Assembly: GCA_052033505.1 (NCBI GenBank)
Contig: JBPOJN010000022.1
Location: forward strand, 1 to 64,000
Direction of reading: 5' to 3'
Source of the DNA: JBPOJN01 sp052033505
GTDB lineage: Bacteria > UBA10199 > JACPAL01 > GCA-016699445
Length of the DNA: 64,000 nt
This document shows positions 34,178 through 41,544 of this stretch, one piece after another. The translations under genes and the position numbers were made by a program. Within the stretch, counting starts at the first letter, position 1. Every line of letters starts with the position of its first letter. Under the pieces are notes generated by a model, which did not search any database, was not told where the DNA came from, and was given only the letters and a program-made list of their open reading frames with translations.

Positions 34178-34918
34178 TTAGCGAAACTCATGTACGGCGG
34201 CGCTTCCTCGAAAGGCGAGTGTCCCTAAACCGTCGTTTTCCACTAAAAACCGATGAAACGTCCAATGATGGGTTTTTTCTTGGGGGATTTCCTCCGAGAG
34301 ATCCGTCAAAACGATCGGTGTTTCTCCCCAAGGGCTCGCGCTGAAGGAGCGCGGCGACTTCTCCATGCCGAATCCCAAAGCTTTCAGAAAGGCCTCTTTG
34401 ATCGTCCACGTATGATAGAACGCGGCCATTTGCTCTTCGGGAGGTACGGTAAGGAAAGCCTCATATTCTTTTTCATGGAAGTAACGCCGCGCTAGTCCCA
34501 TGAGATTGTCGCGGGGAGCCAAAACTTCGACATCCACGCCCAGGGACGGATCTTTTCCGAAAGCCATCGCGACGTAAGGTCCCGAATGTGAAACGCTGAA
34601 ATAAACGGGCGGTGCCGAATTCTTCACATTGTCCGAATTTTCCAAGACGAAAGGCCGGCCGTTTTTCTCGTATCCGAAACGGATCTCTTCGGGCTTTTTT
34701 TGGAGCAAACTCGCCAAAAACGTGCGCAGCAAACCGCGCGCCGCCAAGAATTGCTCCGCCGCTTCCGGGAGCCTCAGACGTTTCCAGCGCTCTTTTTCGT
34801 CGTCGGAAAGAAGGGGAGAGAAATGGTCTTCCACGGATTTCGGGGCCAGGAGACTGCGCAAACGGCGCAGATCCCACAGATGGAGATGAATGATATCTTG
34901 TTCGGGAACCGAAACCAT
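34178..34918 (-). CDS. 4'-phosphopantetheinyl transferase, Sfp type
   Basis: Transfers phosphopantetheine from CoA to acyl or peptidyl carrier proteins. The 246 residues contain KNGRPFV, the P2 motif SVSHSGPYVAMAF, the metal site LGVDVEVLAPRD, and the P3 motif WTIKEAFLKALGFG. No polyketide, peptide or fatty acid synthase gene is nearby, so the target carrier protein is unknown. It lies 28 nt upstream of the M48 lipoprotein gene, same strand. The intergenic region to anmK is about 110 nt and holds the divergent starts. Confidence 0.92.
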   Translation of the reverse strand: MVSVPEQDIIHLHLWDLRRLRSLLAPKSVEDHFSPLLSDDEKERWKRLRLPEAAEQFLAARGLLRTFLASLLQKKPEEIRFGYEKNGRPFVLENSDNVKNSAPPVYFSVSHSGPYVAMAFGKDPSLGVDVEVLAPRDNLMGLARRYFHEKEYEAFLTVPPEEQMAAFYHTWTIKEAFLKALGFGMEKSPRSFSASPWGETPIVLTDLSEEIPQEKTHHWTFHRFLVENDGLGTLAFRGSAAVHEFR

Positions 34919-35031
34919 AAACGCAACGCTCGTCTAAAAAGACCGATGTTTCAAGGGACAAGTTTTTTAGATTTTTCAAAGTAATCCTAAAATTCGAGAG
35001 AGGTTTGGCGCGTTTCGTGCTAAGGAAGAGC

Positions 35032-36162
35032 ATGGCTTTGTTCGTAGGTCTTATGTCCGGAACGTCGATCGACGGAATCGACGTCGCCCTGGTCGATATC
35101 CGCGGAGAATCGAAAATTTCTCTTAAGTCTTGGGCCGTGTTTCCTTTTCCGAAAGGTTTCAAAAAACGGATCTTGAACGCTTCGCATCCGGCGGCGCCGC
35201 CGGTCGGTGAAATCTGCGCCTTGAATTTCGAGATCGGAGAACTCTTCGCCGATGCGGTCAAAAAATTGTGCCGTAAAGCGAGCGTACCCCTCTCAGATCT
35301 CAAAGCCATAGGTTCGCACGGGCAGACGATTTGCCATCTAGGCCGCAAAGGCACGATGCAGATCGGCGAGCCTTCCGTCATCGCGGCGCGCACCGGCGTC
35401 ACGACCGTCGCGGATTTCCGCCCGCGGGACATCGCCGAAGGTGGTTTCGGTGCGCCACTCGCGCCTTACCTGCATTATCTTTTATTCCGCCATCCGAAGA
35501 AAAACCGAGCCGTTCAAAACATCGGCGGCATCGCGAACGTGACGATACTTCCGAAAAATGCCTCGCCCGAAGACGTCCGCGGTTTCGATACAGGCCCCGG
35601 CAACATGGTCATCGACGGCGTGTTGCGTGAATTGACCGGCGACGAAAGCAGCTACGACCACGGCGGAAAAATCGCCGAAAAAGGCCATGTTCATTTGAGG
35701 CTTCTGAAAGATTTGATGAAACATCCTTTTATCCGCCAAAAACCGCCGAAGACTTCGGGGCGAGAGGAGTTTGGCAAGAAATTCGTGCTCGACGTGATCC
35801 GTCGCGCACGGGCGCTTAGGCTTTCGCGCGAAGACCTGGTCGCGACCGTCACGGCCTTGACCGCGTCGTCGATCGCAGAAAATTACCGCCGTTTTCTTTT
35901 TCCGAGGGTGATACCGGATGAGATTATATTGGGCGGCGGAGGAATCCACAACGCGTCTCTAATGAAGATGCTGCGCGCGGAGTTGGCCGGTATTCCGATC
36001 CGGTCGTTCGACGATTTCGGCGTCGCGGCGGATGCTTTAGAAGCCGTTTGCTTCGCGGTGCTCGCCTATGAAACCTTACGAGGCCGCCCTTCAAGCATTC
36101 CCAGTGTGACCGGCGCCAAAAAGAGTGCTATCTTAGGAAAAATCGTTCGGGGGAATCCATGA
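35032..36162 (+). CDS. anmK: 1,6-anhydro-N-acetylmuramic acid kinase
   Basis: Opens the 1,6-anhydro ring and phosphorylates anhydro-MurNAc to MurNAc-6-phosphate in peptidoglycan recycling. The 376 residues match the family: ATP-binding FVGLMSGTSIDGIDVALVD at the start, catalytic-site stretch GSHGQTICH, ADFRPRDIAEGGFGAPL, QNIGGIANVT, and GFDTGPGNMVIDG. The start at 35032 has AAGGAAGAG directly upstream; the TTG at 35005 is less likely. It overlaps the LOG-family gene by 4 nt. The convergent genes murU and amgK complete a salvage route. Confidence 0.96.
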   Translation: MALFVGLMSGTSIDGIDVALVDIRGESKISLKSWAVFPFPKGFKKRILNASHPAAPPVGEICALNFEIGELFADAVKKLCRKASVPLSDLKAIGSHGQTICHLGRKGTMQIGEPSVIAARTGVTTVADFRPRDIAEGGFGAPLAPYLHYLLFRHPKKNRAVQNIGGIANVTILPKNASPEDVRGFDTGPGNMVIDGVLRELTGDESSYDHGGKIAEKGHVHLRLLKDLMKHPFIRQKPPKTSGREEFGKKFVLDVIRRARALRLSREDLVATVTALTASSIAENYRRFLFPRVIPDEIILGGGGIHNASLMKMLRAELAGIPIRSFDDFGVAADALEAVCFAVLAYETLRGRPSSIPSVTGAKKSAILGKIVRGNP

Positions 36163-37112
36163 AAGAGCATCTGAAGAAGTACATCGACGAGAGCAAGACG
36201 TCGCACGTCCGGGGTTTGAGGATCTTGCTGGAATATTTCTACGCGACTGAGATCTTCGAGAAAATCACGCGCGATCATACCAAAATCATATCCGTCTTCG
36301 GCTCTGCGCGCACGCAGCCGCATTCGTTGGATTATCGCATGGCCCAGGAATTGGGCGCATTGCTCTACAAAGCCGGTTTCGCCGTCGTGACGGGAGCTTC
36401 CCGTGGTATCATGCAGGCGGCCAATCAAGGCGTCGCCGACGAGATCGCACGTCAGGTGGTGAAACTCAAAAAAGCCCCATCGATCGAAAAAGCGCGAACC
36501 GTGGGTTTCTACAAACAAATGCTCGCGCGCCACTCCGTGGGATTGGGTATTTCGCTGCCGATGGAATCCGAAAATAATCCCTTCGTCGGTGTGGGCGCCA
36601 CGTTCCACTATTTCATGGTGAGAAAGTTTTTCTTCGGGACGCTTTCTTCGGGTTTCATCGCCTGCGAGGGTGGGTGGGGCACGCGCGACGAACTTTTCGA
36701 AATATTGACCTTGGTCCAAACCGGAAAATCACCGCTACTGCCGATCGTCTATCTATCTTCGGATCCGAGTCATTTGGCCCAAGACCTGAAGCATACGCTC
36801 AAGAAACAATACATCTCACCGGCGGACATGGATCTTATCAAGCTTGTCAAAACCCCTCAGGAAGCCGCGCGCGAAGTGACTCGATTTTATCGAAACGTCG
36901 ACCGGGTGACGTATGAAAAGGATTATTACGTCAGGATCGATCTTAAGAAGAGCGTCTCAGACGTGGTGCAAGGCAAGGTCGAAAAAATCTTAGCGAATGG
37001 AGATAAGTCCCCCTTGGATATTGAATGGAGCGCGCGCAAACTGGTGCTCCGCCAATACTCCCCGCATTCTTACGGCGATCTTCGAAGAGCGATTGATGTC
37101 TTGAATGGGTAA
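36159..37112 (+). CDS. LOG family / TIGR00730-type Rossmann-fold protein
   Basis: A 317-residue member of the lysine-decarboxylase-like (LOG) superfamily, whose characterised members are nucleoside-5'-monophosphate phosphoribohydrolases. Visible are SVFGSARTQPHS, AVVTGASRGIMQAANQG, and EGGWGTRDELFEILT, a variant of PGGxGTxxE with Glu in place of Pro. It is longer than the usual 180-250, with extra N- and C-terminal helical parts. It is translationally coupled to anmK by a 4-nt overlap. Its link to cell-wall salvage is unknown. Confidence 0.88.
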   Translation: MKEHLKKYIDESKTSHVRGLRILLEYFYATEIFEKITRDHTKIISVFGSARTQPHSLDYRMAQELGALLYKAGFAVVTGASRGIMQAANQGVADEIARQVVKLKKAPSIEKARTVGFYKQMLARHSVGLGISLPMESENNPFVGVGATFHYFMVRKFFFGTLSSGFIACEGGWGTRDELFEILTLVQTGKSPLLPIVYLSSDPSHLAQDLKHTLKKQYISPADMDLIKLVKTPQEAAREVTRFYRNVDRVTYEKDYYVRIDLKKSVSDVVQGKVEKILANGDKSPLDIEWSARKLVLRQYSPHSYGDLRRAIDVLNG

Positions 37113-37322
37113 AATAACCACCAAACAACCAACGCAGAACCTCAACAGCCGGTCAATCCCTTGGATCTCTTGTCTGGAGCCATGAAAAAAAAGTATCGGG
37201 GGATGTCTCTGATGGTACTCGGGCGGCGGGATAGACGATAAAGCAAGGCATCCAATTCGTAGGACAGCGGCTACGGCGGCACGATCCTAAAATGGATCGG
37301 TGGTTTGGGGCTGGCGAGTCTT
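37113..37322. other. Intergenic region without recognised gene
   Basis: 210 nt between the convergent LOG and murU genes. It holds a run of eight A (37183-37190), then a GC-rich segment with the small hairpin GATCC-TAAAAT-GGATC near 37286. No tRNA, known riboswitch or plausible protein was recognised. The minus-strand open frame crossing it lacks family features and overlaps murU. It is larger than other gaps in this compact genome. Confidence 0.45.
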
Positions 37323-38051
37323 TTATTGAGTGGGAGATGAGAAGAGGTCGGCTTTGAGGTCTTCTTCCGCCTGCGTATAATTTCGATAAGTCCCTAAATC
37401 GTTCCAATAGCCTTCATAGAGAAATCCTCCGATTTCCTCATTTTTTACGAGAGCCGTTTGATAACCGTTTTGGATGATGCAGGATTCACCTTCGGGTAGA
37501 TTTTTTAAAAATCTGGGTTCGAGGATTTGAACTCCCGTGAAATGAACCCTCCGAGCGCCTTCGATGTCGCGGGTTTGACCTATGGAAAGAATTCGGCCTT
37601 CCGGAGACAATGAGATCGCGGTTGGCGCGTCCAGTGCCGATAAATCCAGAGGGCGCACGACCATCGTGGCGACGGCGTTTTTCGTTTCATGAAACTCCCG
37701 CAAAGCCTTCAAGTCCACGTCGATCAAGATGTCGCTGTTAAGCACGAAAACTGGTTTTCCCGGAAAGAATGTCGCTGCCTGCCGGATGCCGCCACCCGTT
37801 CCCAAAATTTTTTCTTCCCAAGAATAACGCAAACGCAATCCGAAGCGCGACCCGTCGCCCAGATCCTTTTCGATCATGTCGCCTAGGTAATGCAGATTAA
37901 TAACGACGTCTTGGATGCCGTTTTTTTTGAGGAGAGACAGAGAGTGGTAGATGAGAGGCTTGCCGCCCACTGGGATCAAGGCTTTGGGCATTGTCTCGGT
38001 CAAAGGGCGGAGTCTCGTTCCGAGGCCGGCGGCTAAGATGATGGCTTGCAT
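37323..38051 (-). CDS. murU: Nucleotidyltransferase, likely MurNAc-1-P uridylyltransferase
   Basis: A 242-residue sugar-1-phosphate nucleotidyltransferase. The N-terminus has AGLGTRLRPLTETMPKALIP (G-x-G-T-R-x8-P-K), then LGTGGGIRQA, the metal-binding Asp in FVLNSDILIDVD, and HFTGVQILEPRFL. The C-terminal GYWNDLGTYRNY replaces long acyltransferase or hexapeptide extensions, as in MurU and short GDP-mannose enzymes. Placement directly after an AmgK-like kinase (abutting genes) matches the Pseudomonas amgK-murU salvage pair, which makes UDP-MurNAc. Specificity is inferred from this context. Confidence 0.85.
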   Translation of the reverse strand: MQAIILAAGLGTRLRPLTETMPKALIPVGGKPLIYHSLSLLKKNGIQDVVINLHYLGDMIEKDLGDGSRFGLRLRYSWEEKILGTGGGIRQAATFFPGKPVFVLNSDILIDVDLKALREFHETKNAVATMVVRPLDLSALDAPTAISLSPEGRILSIGQTRDIEGARRVHFTGVQILEPRFLKNLPEGESCIIQNGYQTALVKNEEIGGFLYEGYWNDLGTYRNYTQAEEDLKADLFSSPTQ

Positions 38052-39095
38052 TTAATTGAATTCCGGCACGTATTTTTTAAGCAGGTTCAAAAGTCTTGTG
38101 TATTCGGGCAATCGCTCGAAGGTCTCGCGCACGTAGGCGAGCGAGTCCGGAATGTGTTTTAAGAAATTGGGATTACCTTTGACGCGGTCGATGTAGACGA
38201 AACGGCCGGCATCTTTGAGTTTCCGCTGCAACGTCATCAAATCGAAGAGCCGCGTGAAATCCGCGAGCGGCATTTCGAAACCTAACGCGGCCTTCATGCG
38301 TTCGACGTAGTATCGGATCAATCGTTCGCGCAGGCTCACGTCCAAAGCGATGTATGAATCCCGGAGCAGGGCGACCAGGTCATAAGGCAGGGGGCCGCGC
38401 AATGCGTCCTGAAAATCCAAGAGTTTTAAGTTGTCGCCAATGGCCATGAGATTCCGGCTTTGGAAGTCCCGGTGCACGAGCACTTGCGGGGCGGCGATCA
38501 ATGTATTGGTGATTTTCGAGGTTTCGGCTTGAAGCGCCGCGCGGTCTTCAGGGTTTATCTTCCGGTCGAGCCTGACCTCGATGCCGTATTCGAAAAAATG
38601 CTCGAATTCCCAATTAAGCAGCGTTGCATCGAAGGAACGCCGATGCAGGAAGTGATCCTCCGTCTGGTGCGTTTCTTTTTGGAATTTCAAAAGCAGCTCG
38701 ATGGCTCTTTGATACCAAAGCTCCCGGTCCGCGTCGGAGGAAACGAGGATGCGTTTTTCGAAGGTTTCGTCGCCTAAGTCTTCGATCAATATCAGGCCTT
38801 GAGCCAGGTCATGTCCCGCGATGTCCGGTACCGGCAGAGATTTTTCCGAAAGATAACGCGCGACGATCAGAAAGGGAGGCTCAGCGGGTTTTTCGACGGC
38901 GTTCGTGATTTCTTCCGAGGCGCTCGATTTGCCTGCTGGCATCTGCATGACGATGAAGGAGCGTCCGCCGTCCAGAGCCAGACGGTAGTAAACGCGATAC
39001 GAGGCCTCGCCTTGGATTTTTTGAAGTTGGAAATCGGTAAACGGAATGTTTTTCGCTTTCAATAAGCAACGGATGTTTTCTTCGAGTGACGTCAT
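38052..39095 (-). CDS. amgK: Aminoglycoside phosphotransferase-family sugar kinase, AmgK-like
   Basis: A 347-residue APH-fold kinase. The catalytic loop is VLVHRDFQSRNLM (HxDxxxxN) and the metal-binding Asp lies in KLLDFQDALRGPLPYDLVAL. This DFQDA and GP-x-YDL(V/A)SLL pattern is typical of AmgK-type MurNAc/GlcNAc anomeric kinases. The N-lobe has ASYRVYYRLAL and FIVMQMPAGK, and IEDLGDETF follows. It stops exactly where murU starts, so it is co-translated. AmgK makes MurNAc-1-phosphate for MurU. It lies 21 nt downstream of a GH113-like gene. Confidence 0.88.
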   Translation of the reverse strand: MTSLEENIRCLLKAKNIPFTDFQLQKIQGEASYRVYYRLALDGGRSFIVMQMPAGKSSASEEITNAVEKPAEPPFLIVARYLSEKSLPVPDIAGHDLAQGLILIEDLGDETFEKRILVSSDADRELWYQRAIELLLKFQKETHQTEDHFLHRRSFDATLLNWEFEHFFEYGIEVRLDRKINPEDRAALQAETSKITNTLIAAPQVLVHRDFQSRNLMAIGDNLKLLDFQDALRGPLPYDLVALLRDSYIALDVSLRERLIRYYVERMKAALGFEMPLADFTRLFDLMTLQRKLKDAGRFVYIDRVKGNPNFLKHIPDSLAYVRETFERLPEYTRLLNLLKKYVPEFN

Positions 39096-39116
39096 AAAGA
39101 TTCCGAGATTTCGATT

Positions 39117-40220
39117 TTAAGGTTGTCGGTACCAGCTGCGCAACACGTCCAAAGCGGGTTTGCCGCGCGGTGTGTACGTAGGATCGGTCGGACCGCCTTG
39201 TCCATACCAATTCCAAAAATAGACCCCGGCGATTTTTTCTTTTTTCTCCGCGAGCCAGGCCCGGAAAAAAGCCTCGTAACAAAGCGCCTGCTCGCCCAAG
39301 TCGATCGCGGCCTCACGCGTGTAATCCCATGGTTTCGAGCACGTGCCGTCGACGCTGGGATAGCCGATTTCGGTGATGATGAGAGGCTTCTTGTTCTTTT
39401 CCTGCCAGGTCCGGATTTCGTTCTCGATATTCCACCATTTGGCCACGAGCTCTTCGACGGTGGGGGTCATGCTGGCGGTCAATTCGTAATAGGCGTTCAG
39501 TCCCAAGAAATCCAAGTCCTTCCAAAATCCGATTTTTTGGTAATGGTCCCAGTTCGCCGAATAAAGAAGTTTCCCCCGATAAAAGCGGCGTACGTCGCGT
39601 ATGAGTCTCCGCCAAAAAGCGCGCTGGTCTTCCATAGAGCAAAGTTCGGAGCCCACTGAAAAAAGAGCGACTTTTTCCCGCGCGGCCAGGCGCGCGTAGT
39701 ACATCGTGAAATTCCGGTAGCTTTTAAGCCACGCGGCCTTGTTTCGCGGGGCCACGACGCCTCGCCATTCCTTGGCCTCGCGGTTCTCAATGCGGAGTAT
39801 AGGAAAAAGGAAAACTTCCAAGCCCAAAGACCGGGCCTGATCGATGACGCGCTCCAAGACCTCGTCGGGAATCGTATGAAAATCCCCCACGATCTTCCGC
39901 CGCGGGTAAATCCTCTGGGAGTGGATGTTGTCTTGGTACCAAGACACGATCAGGGAAATGTGCGTCGCGCCCGTGTCTTTGATTTCCCTTAGTTCCGGCA
40001 AGTAATCATGGGCCGGATCCGATTGGAGCAGGAGAGAAATGCCTTTTTGGTAAGCAAAAAGAGAAGGGGAGGCTATGGAGACTAGAATGATCATGGAGGA
40101 AAAAAGTCCCATATGGGATTTTAATACTCTTGGAAAAATTTTTAGTCCTATGCAGATTTTAGTCGCAACATTTTGCAACAGTCTGCGATAAGGAATCATG
40201 TAAGGGTTGATTGACTCCAT
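39117..40220 (-). CDS. Glycoside hydrolase, GH113-like TIM barrel, exported
   Basis: A 367-residue clan GH-A hydrolase. The general acid/base Glu is likely in FSVGSELCSME and the nucleophile in LIITEIGYPSVDG. Other marks are YQKGISLLLQ at the barrel start, FLGLNAYYELT, and GVYFWNWYGQGGPTDP near the end. GH113 members are beta-mannanases, but related glycosidases act on other beta-linked sugars. A signal peptide (GLFSSMIILVSIASPSLFA) begins at an internal Met (40112), which could be the true start; the first ATG adds 36 basic residues. First gene of the amgK-murU operon. Confidence 0.82.
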   Translation of the reverse strand: MESINPYMIPYRRLLQNVATKICIGLKIFPRVLKSHMGLFSSMIILVSIASPSLFAYQKGISLLLQSDPAHDYLPELREIKDTGATHISLIVSWYQDNIHSQRIYPRRKIVGDFHTIPDEVLERVIDQARSLGLEVFLFPILRIENREAKEWRGVVAPRNKAAWLKSYRNFTMYYARLAAREKVALFSVGSELCSMEDQRAFWRRLIRDVRRFYRGKLLYSANWDHYQKIGFWKDLDFLGLNAYYELTASMTPTVEELVAKWWNIENEIRTWQEKNKKPLIITEIGYPSVDGTCSKPWDYTREAAIDLGEQALCYEAFFRAWLAEKKEKIAGVYFWNWYGQGGPTDPTYTPRGKPALDVLRSWYRQP

Positions 40221-40255
40221 CGATTTTCTCTAAGGTCTTATAAGTTTTGAACCTT

Positions 40256-40316
40256 GGGGTGAAGGATGGAGAAAGGAGACATTCCTTCACCCTCCAATCC
40301 CCCATCTCCTTTCTCC
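40256..40316 (+). ncRNA. Interleaved inverted repeats, candidate pseudoknot RNA
   Basis: Two perfect inverted repeats are interlaced in order A-B-A'-B'. A is GGGTGAAGGA (40257-40266) with A' TCCTTCACCC (40283-40292). B is GGAGAAAGGAGA (40268-40279) with B' TCTCCTTTCTCC (40305-40316). In RNA this allows an H-type pseudoknot or two alternative folds. A strong terminator hairpin follows at 40325. The segment lies between rlmE and the GH113 gene and could be a plus-strand small RNA or a minus-strand 5' leader. No convincing promoter was seen, so confidence in a transcript is limited. Confidence 0.4.
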
Positions 40317-40324
40317 GCTAAAAG

Positions 40325-40357
40325 CGGCCCTGTACCTCACGGTGCAGGGCCGTTTTT
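40325..40357 (+). terminator. Strong rho-independent terminator, probably bidirectional
   Basis: A 12-bp stem CGGCCCTGTACC / GGTGCAGGGCCG with one G-U pair and a TCAC loop, followed by five T on the plus strand. On the minus strand TTTT also follows, so it can end rlmE transcription; the rlmE stop codon lies inside the hairpin. No plus-strand gene ends here, which supports a small plus-strand transcript. Confidence 0.85.
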
Positions 40358-40951
40358 ATTTTGGAATCCCTTGCCCACCAAATAGACTTCCGTAGACGTT
40401 TTTCGCGTCGCATCCGGGATGAATATCTTGATCTGCTCGAAGCTGTCCTTCATGCGTTTCTTGAAGATCTCCAATTCGTCGCCGGGGAAGATTTTCACAA
40501 CGAAATCGCCGCCTTCGATCAAAGTATGAAAGCACATGTCGAGGGCCAGTTCGGCCAGTTCGTAGGAGTTGAAGTGATCTTTAAATTTGATGCCGGAGAG
40601 GTTTGGCGACATGTCCGAGAGCACGAGATCAGCTTTCCGGCGTAGTTCGGTCAAAAGCCTGCGGCGCGTGGATTCGACGCGGAGATCCCCTTGAAGACAG
40701 ACGGCGTTTCTCTGCGAAAAAGGCACGACTTCGTCCAAATCAATGCCCAAAATCTGCCCGGAAGGACCGACTTCTTTGAGGGCGACCTGCATCCAACTTC
40801 CGGGAAAGCACCCTAAATCCAGTACCTGGATGCCTTTTTTGAAGATGTGGAAGCGCTGATGGATTTCGATCAGTTTGAACGCGGCGCGGGAACGCCAGCC
40901 GTCTTCTTTGGCTTTTTTGTAGAAACGGTCTTTGCGGTCGTAGACGGCCAT
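40337..40951 (-). CDS. rlmE: 23S rRNA (uridine-2'-O-)-methyltransferase RlmE/FtsJ
   Basis: SAM-dependent methylation of U2552 in 23S rRNA. The 204 residues begin with RKDRFYKKAKEDGWRSRAAF and contain the SAM motif LDLGCFPGSWMQVAL. The catalytic K-D-K-E tetrad is seen as Lys in AAFKLIEI, Asp in DLVLSDMSPNLSG, Lys in DFVVKIFPGDE, and Glu in KTSTEVYLVGKGF. Usual length and full motif set. Last gene of the rpoZ-purM-purN run on this strand, 4 nt after the exonuclease gene. Confidence 0.95.
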   Translation of the reverse strand: MAVYDRKDRFYKKAKEDGWRSRAAFKLIEIHQRFHIFKKGIQVLDLGCFPGSWMQVALKEVGPSGQILGIDLDEVVPFSQRNAVCLQGDLRVESTRRRLLTELRRKADLVLSDMSPNLSGIKFKDHFNSYELAELALDMCFHTLIEGGDFVVKIFPGDELEIFKKRMKDSFEQIKIFIPDATRKTSTEVYLVGKGFQNKNGPAP

Positions 40952-40955
40952 GGAT

Positions 40956-41531
40956 TTAGAATAAAGACAGGTTCGCCGGCGGCGCCGGATCTTGCCAGTC
41001 GACTTTCACGGAGAGTTTTTGCTGGCCGTCGCGGGACATGTAATAAACCACGCCGTTTTTCTTGCCGTATTCATAGACGTCGCGCGTGATTTTGACGTCG
41101 TCCAAGCAGTATCGTTTGAGGTTGTCCCAGTCACCCGCGCGGAAGTAACGGATCGCGTCTAAGCCGGAGCCGCTTTTTCCGATACCCAGTGTCGCCGTGG
41201 CGACGCTCTGGAGGCTGACGCGGTGGCCGAGCAAGCCTTCGAGGTTTTCCAGTATGTCGAATAGAGGGATTTTTTTGAGATCAATGCGTTTGCAGTAAGG
41301 CTGGAGCACTGGAAAATCGAATTTTCGGATGTTGAATCCGATCACGCGTGAGGCACTGGAGAGCATTTCTTCGAGGTTTCCGATTTCGGCCTCTTCGAAG
41401 CATTTTAGGGAATCGTCGTTGTAGAAGTAAGTGCCTACGACCGAAACTCCCAGCTCGGAAAAATTCCGGCCTCCGACTTCATCGAAGGTTTTCTGGGTTT
41501 CCAAATCCAATACGATTTGACGATGGGGCAT
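40956..41531 (-). CDS. DnaQ-like 3'-5' exonuclease (PolB-exonuclease related)
   Basis: A 191-residue ribonuclease H-like exonuclease. The acidic metal ligands are DLET in QIVLDLETQKTF (ExoI), the Asp in GFNIRKFDFPVL (ExoII), and the Asp in RYCLDDVKITRDVY (ExoIII). SVVGTYFYNDD and LFDILENLEGLLG are further family marks. Proteins of this kind are annotated as predicted 3'-5' exonucleases related to the proofreading domain of DNA polymerase B. The nucleic acid target is unknown. It sits between a flavoprotein gene (13-nt gap) and rlmE. Confidence 0.85.
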   Translation of the reverse strand: MPHRQIVLDLETQKTFDEVGGRNFSELGVSVVGTYFYNDDSLKCFEEAEIGNLEEMLSSASRVIGFNIRKFDFPVLQPYCKRIDLKKIPLFDILENLEGLLGHRVSLQSVATATLGIGKSGSGLDAIRYFRAGDWDNLKRYCLDDVKITRDVYEYGKKNGVVYYMSRDGQQKLSVKVDWQDPAPPANLSLF

Positions 41532-41544
41532 GCGTTTCCGTTCC

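Noticed and set aside
34473..35432. 319-residue minus frame spanning the Sfp and anmK starts
   Set aside because: It crosses two well-supported genes and has low-complexity Ser/Arg composition.
37183..37320. c-di-GMP, fluoride or hammerhead RNA in the same gap
   Set aside because: Short stretches looked similar, but the conserved cores do not align.
37153..37407. Minus-strand 84-residue open frame in the LOG-murU gap
   Set aside because: It overlaps the end of murU, has no start signal, and its composition does not look like a protein.
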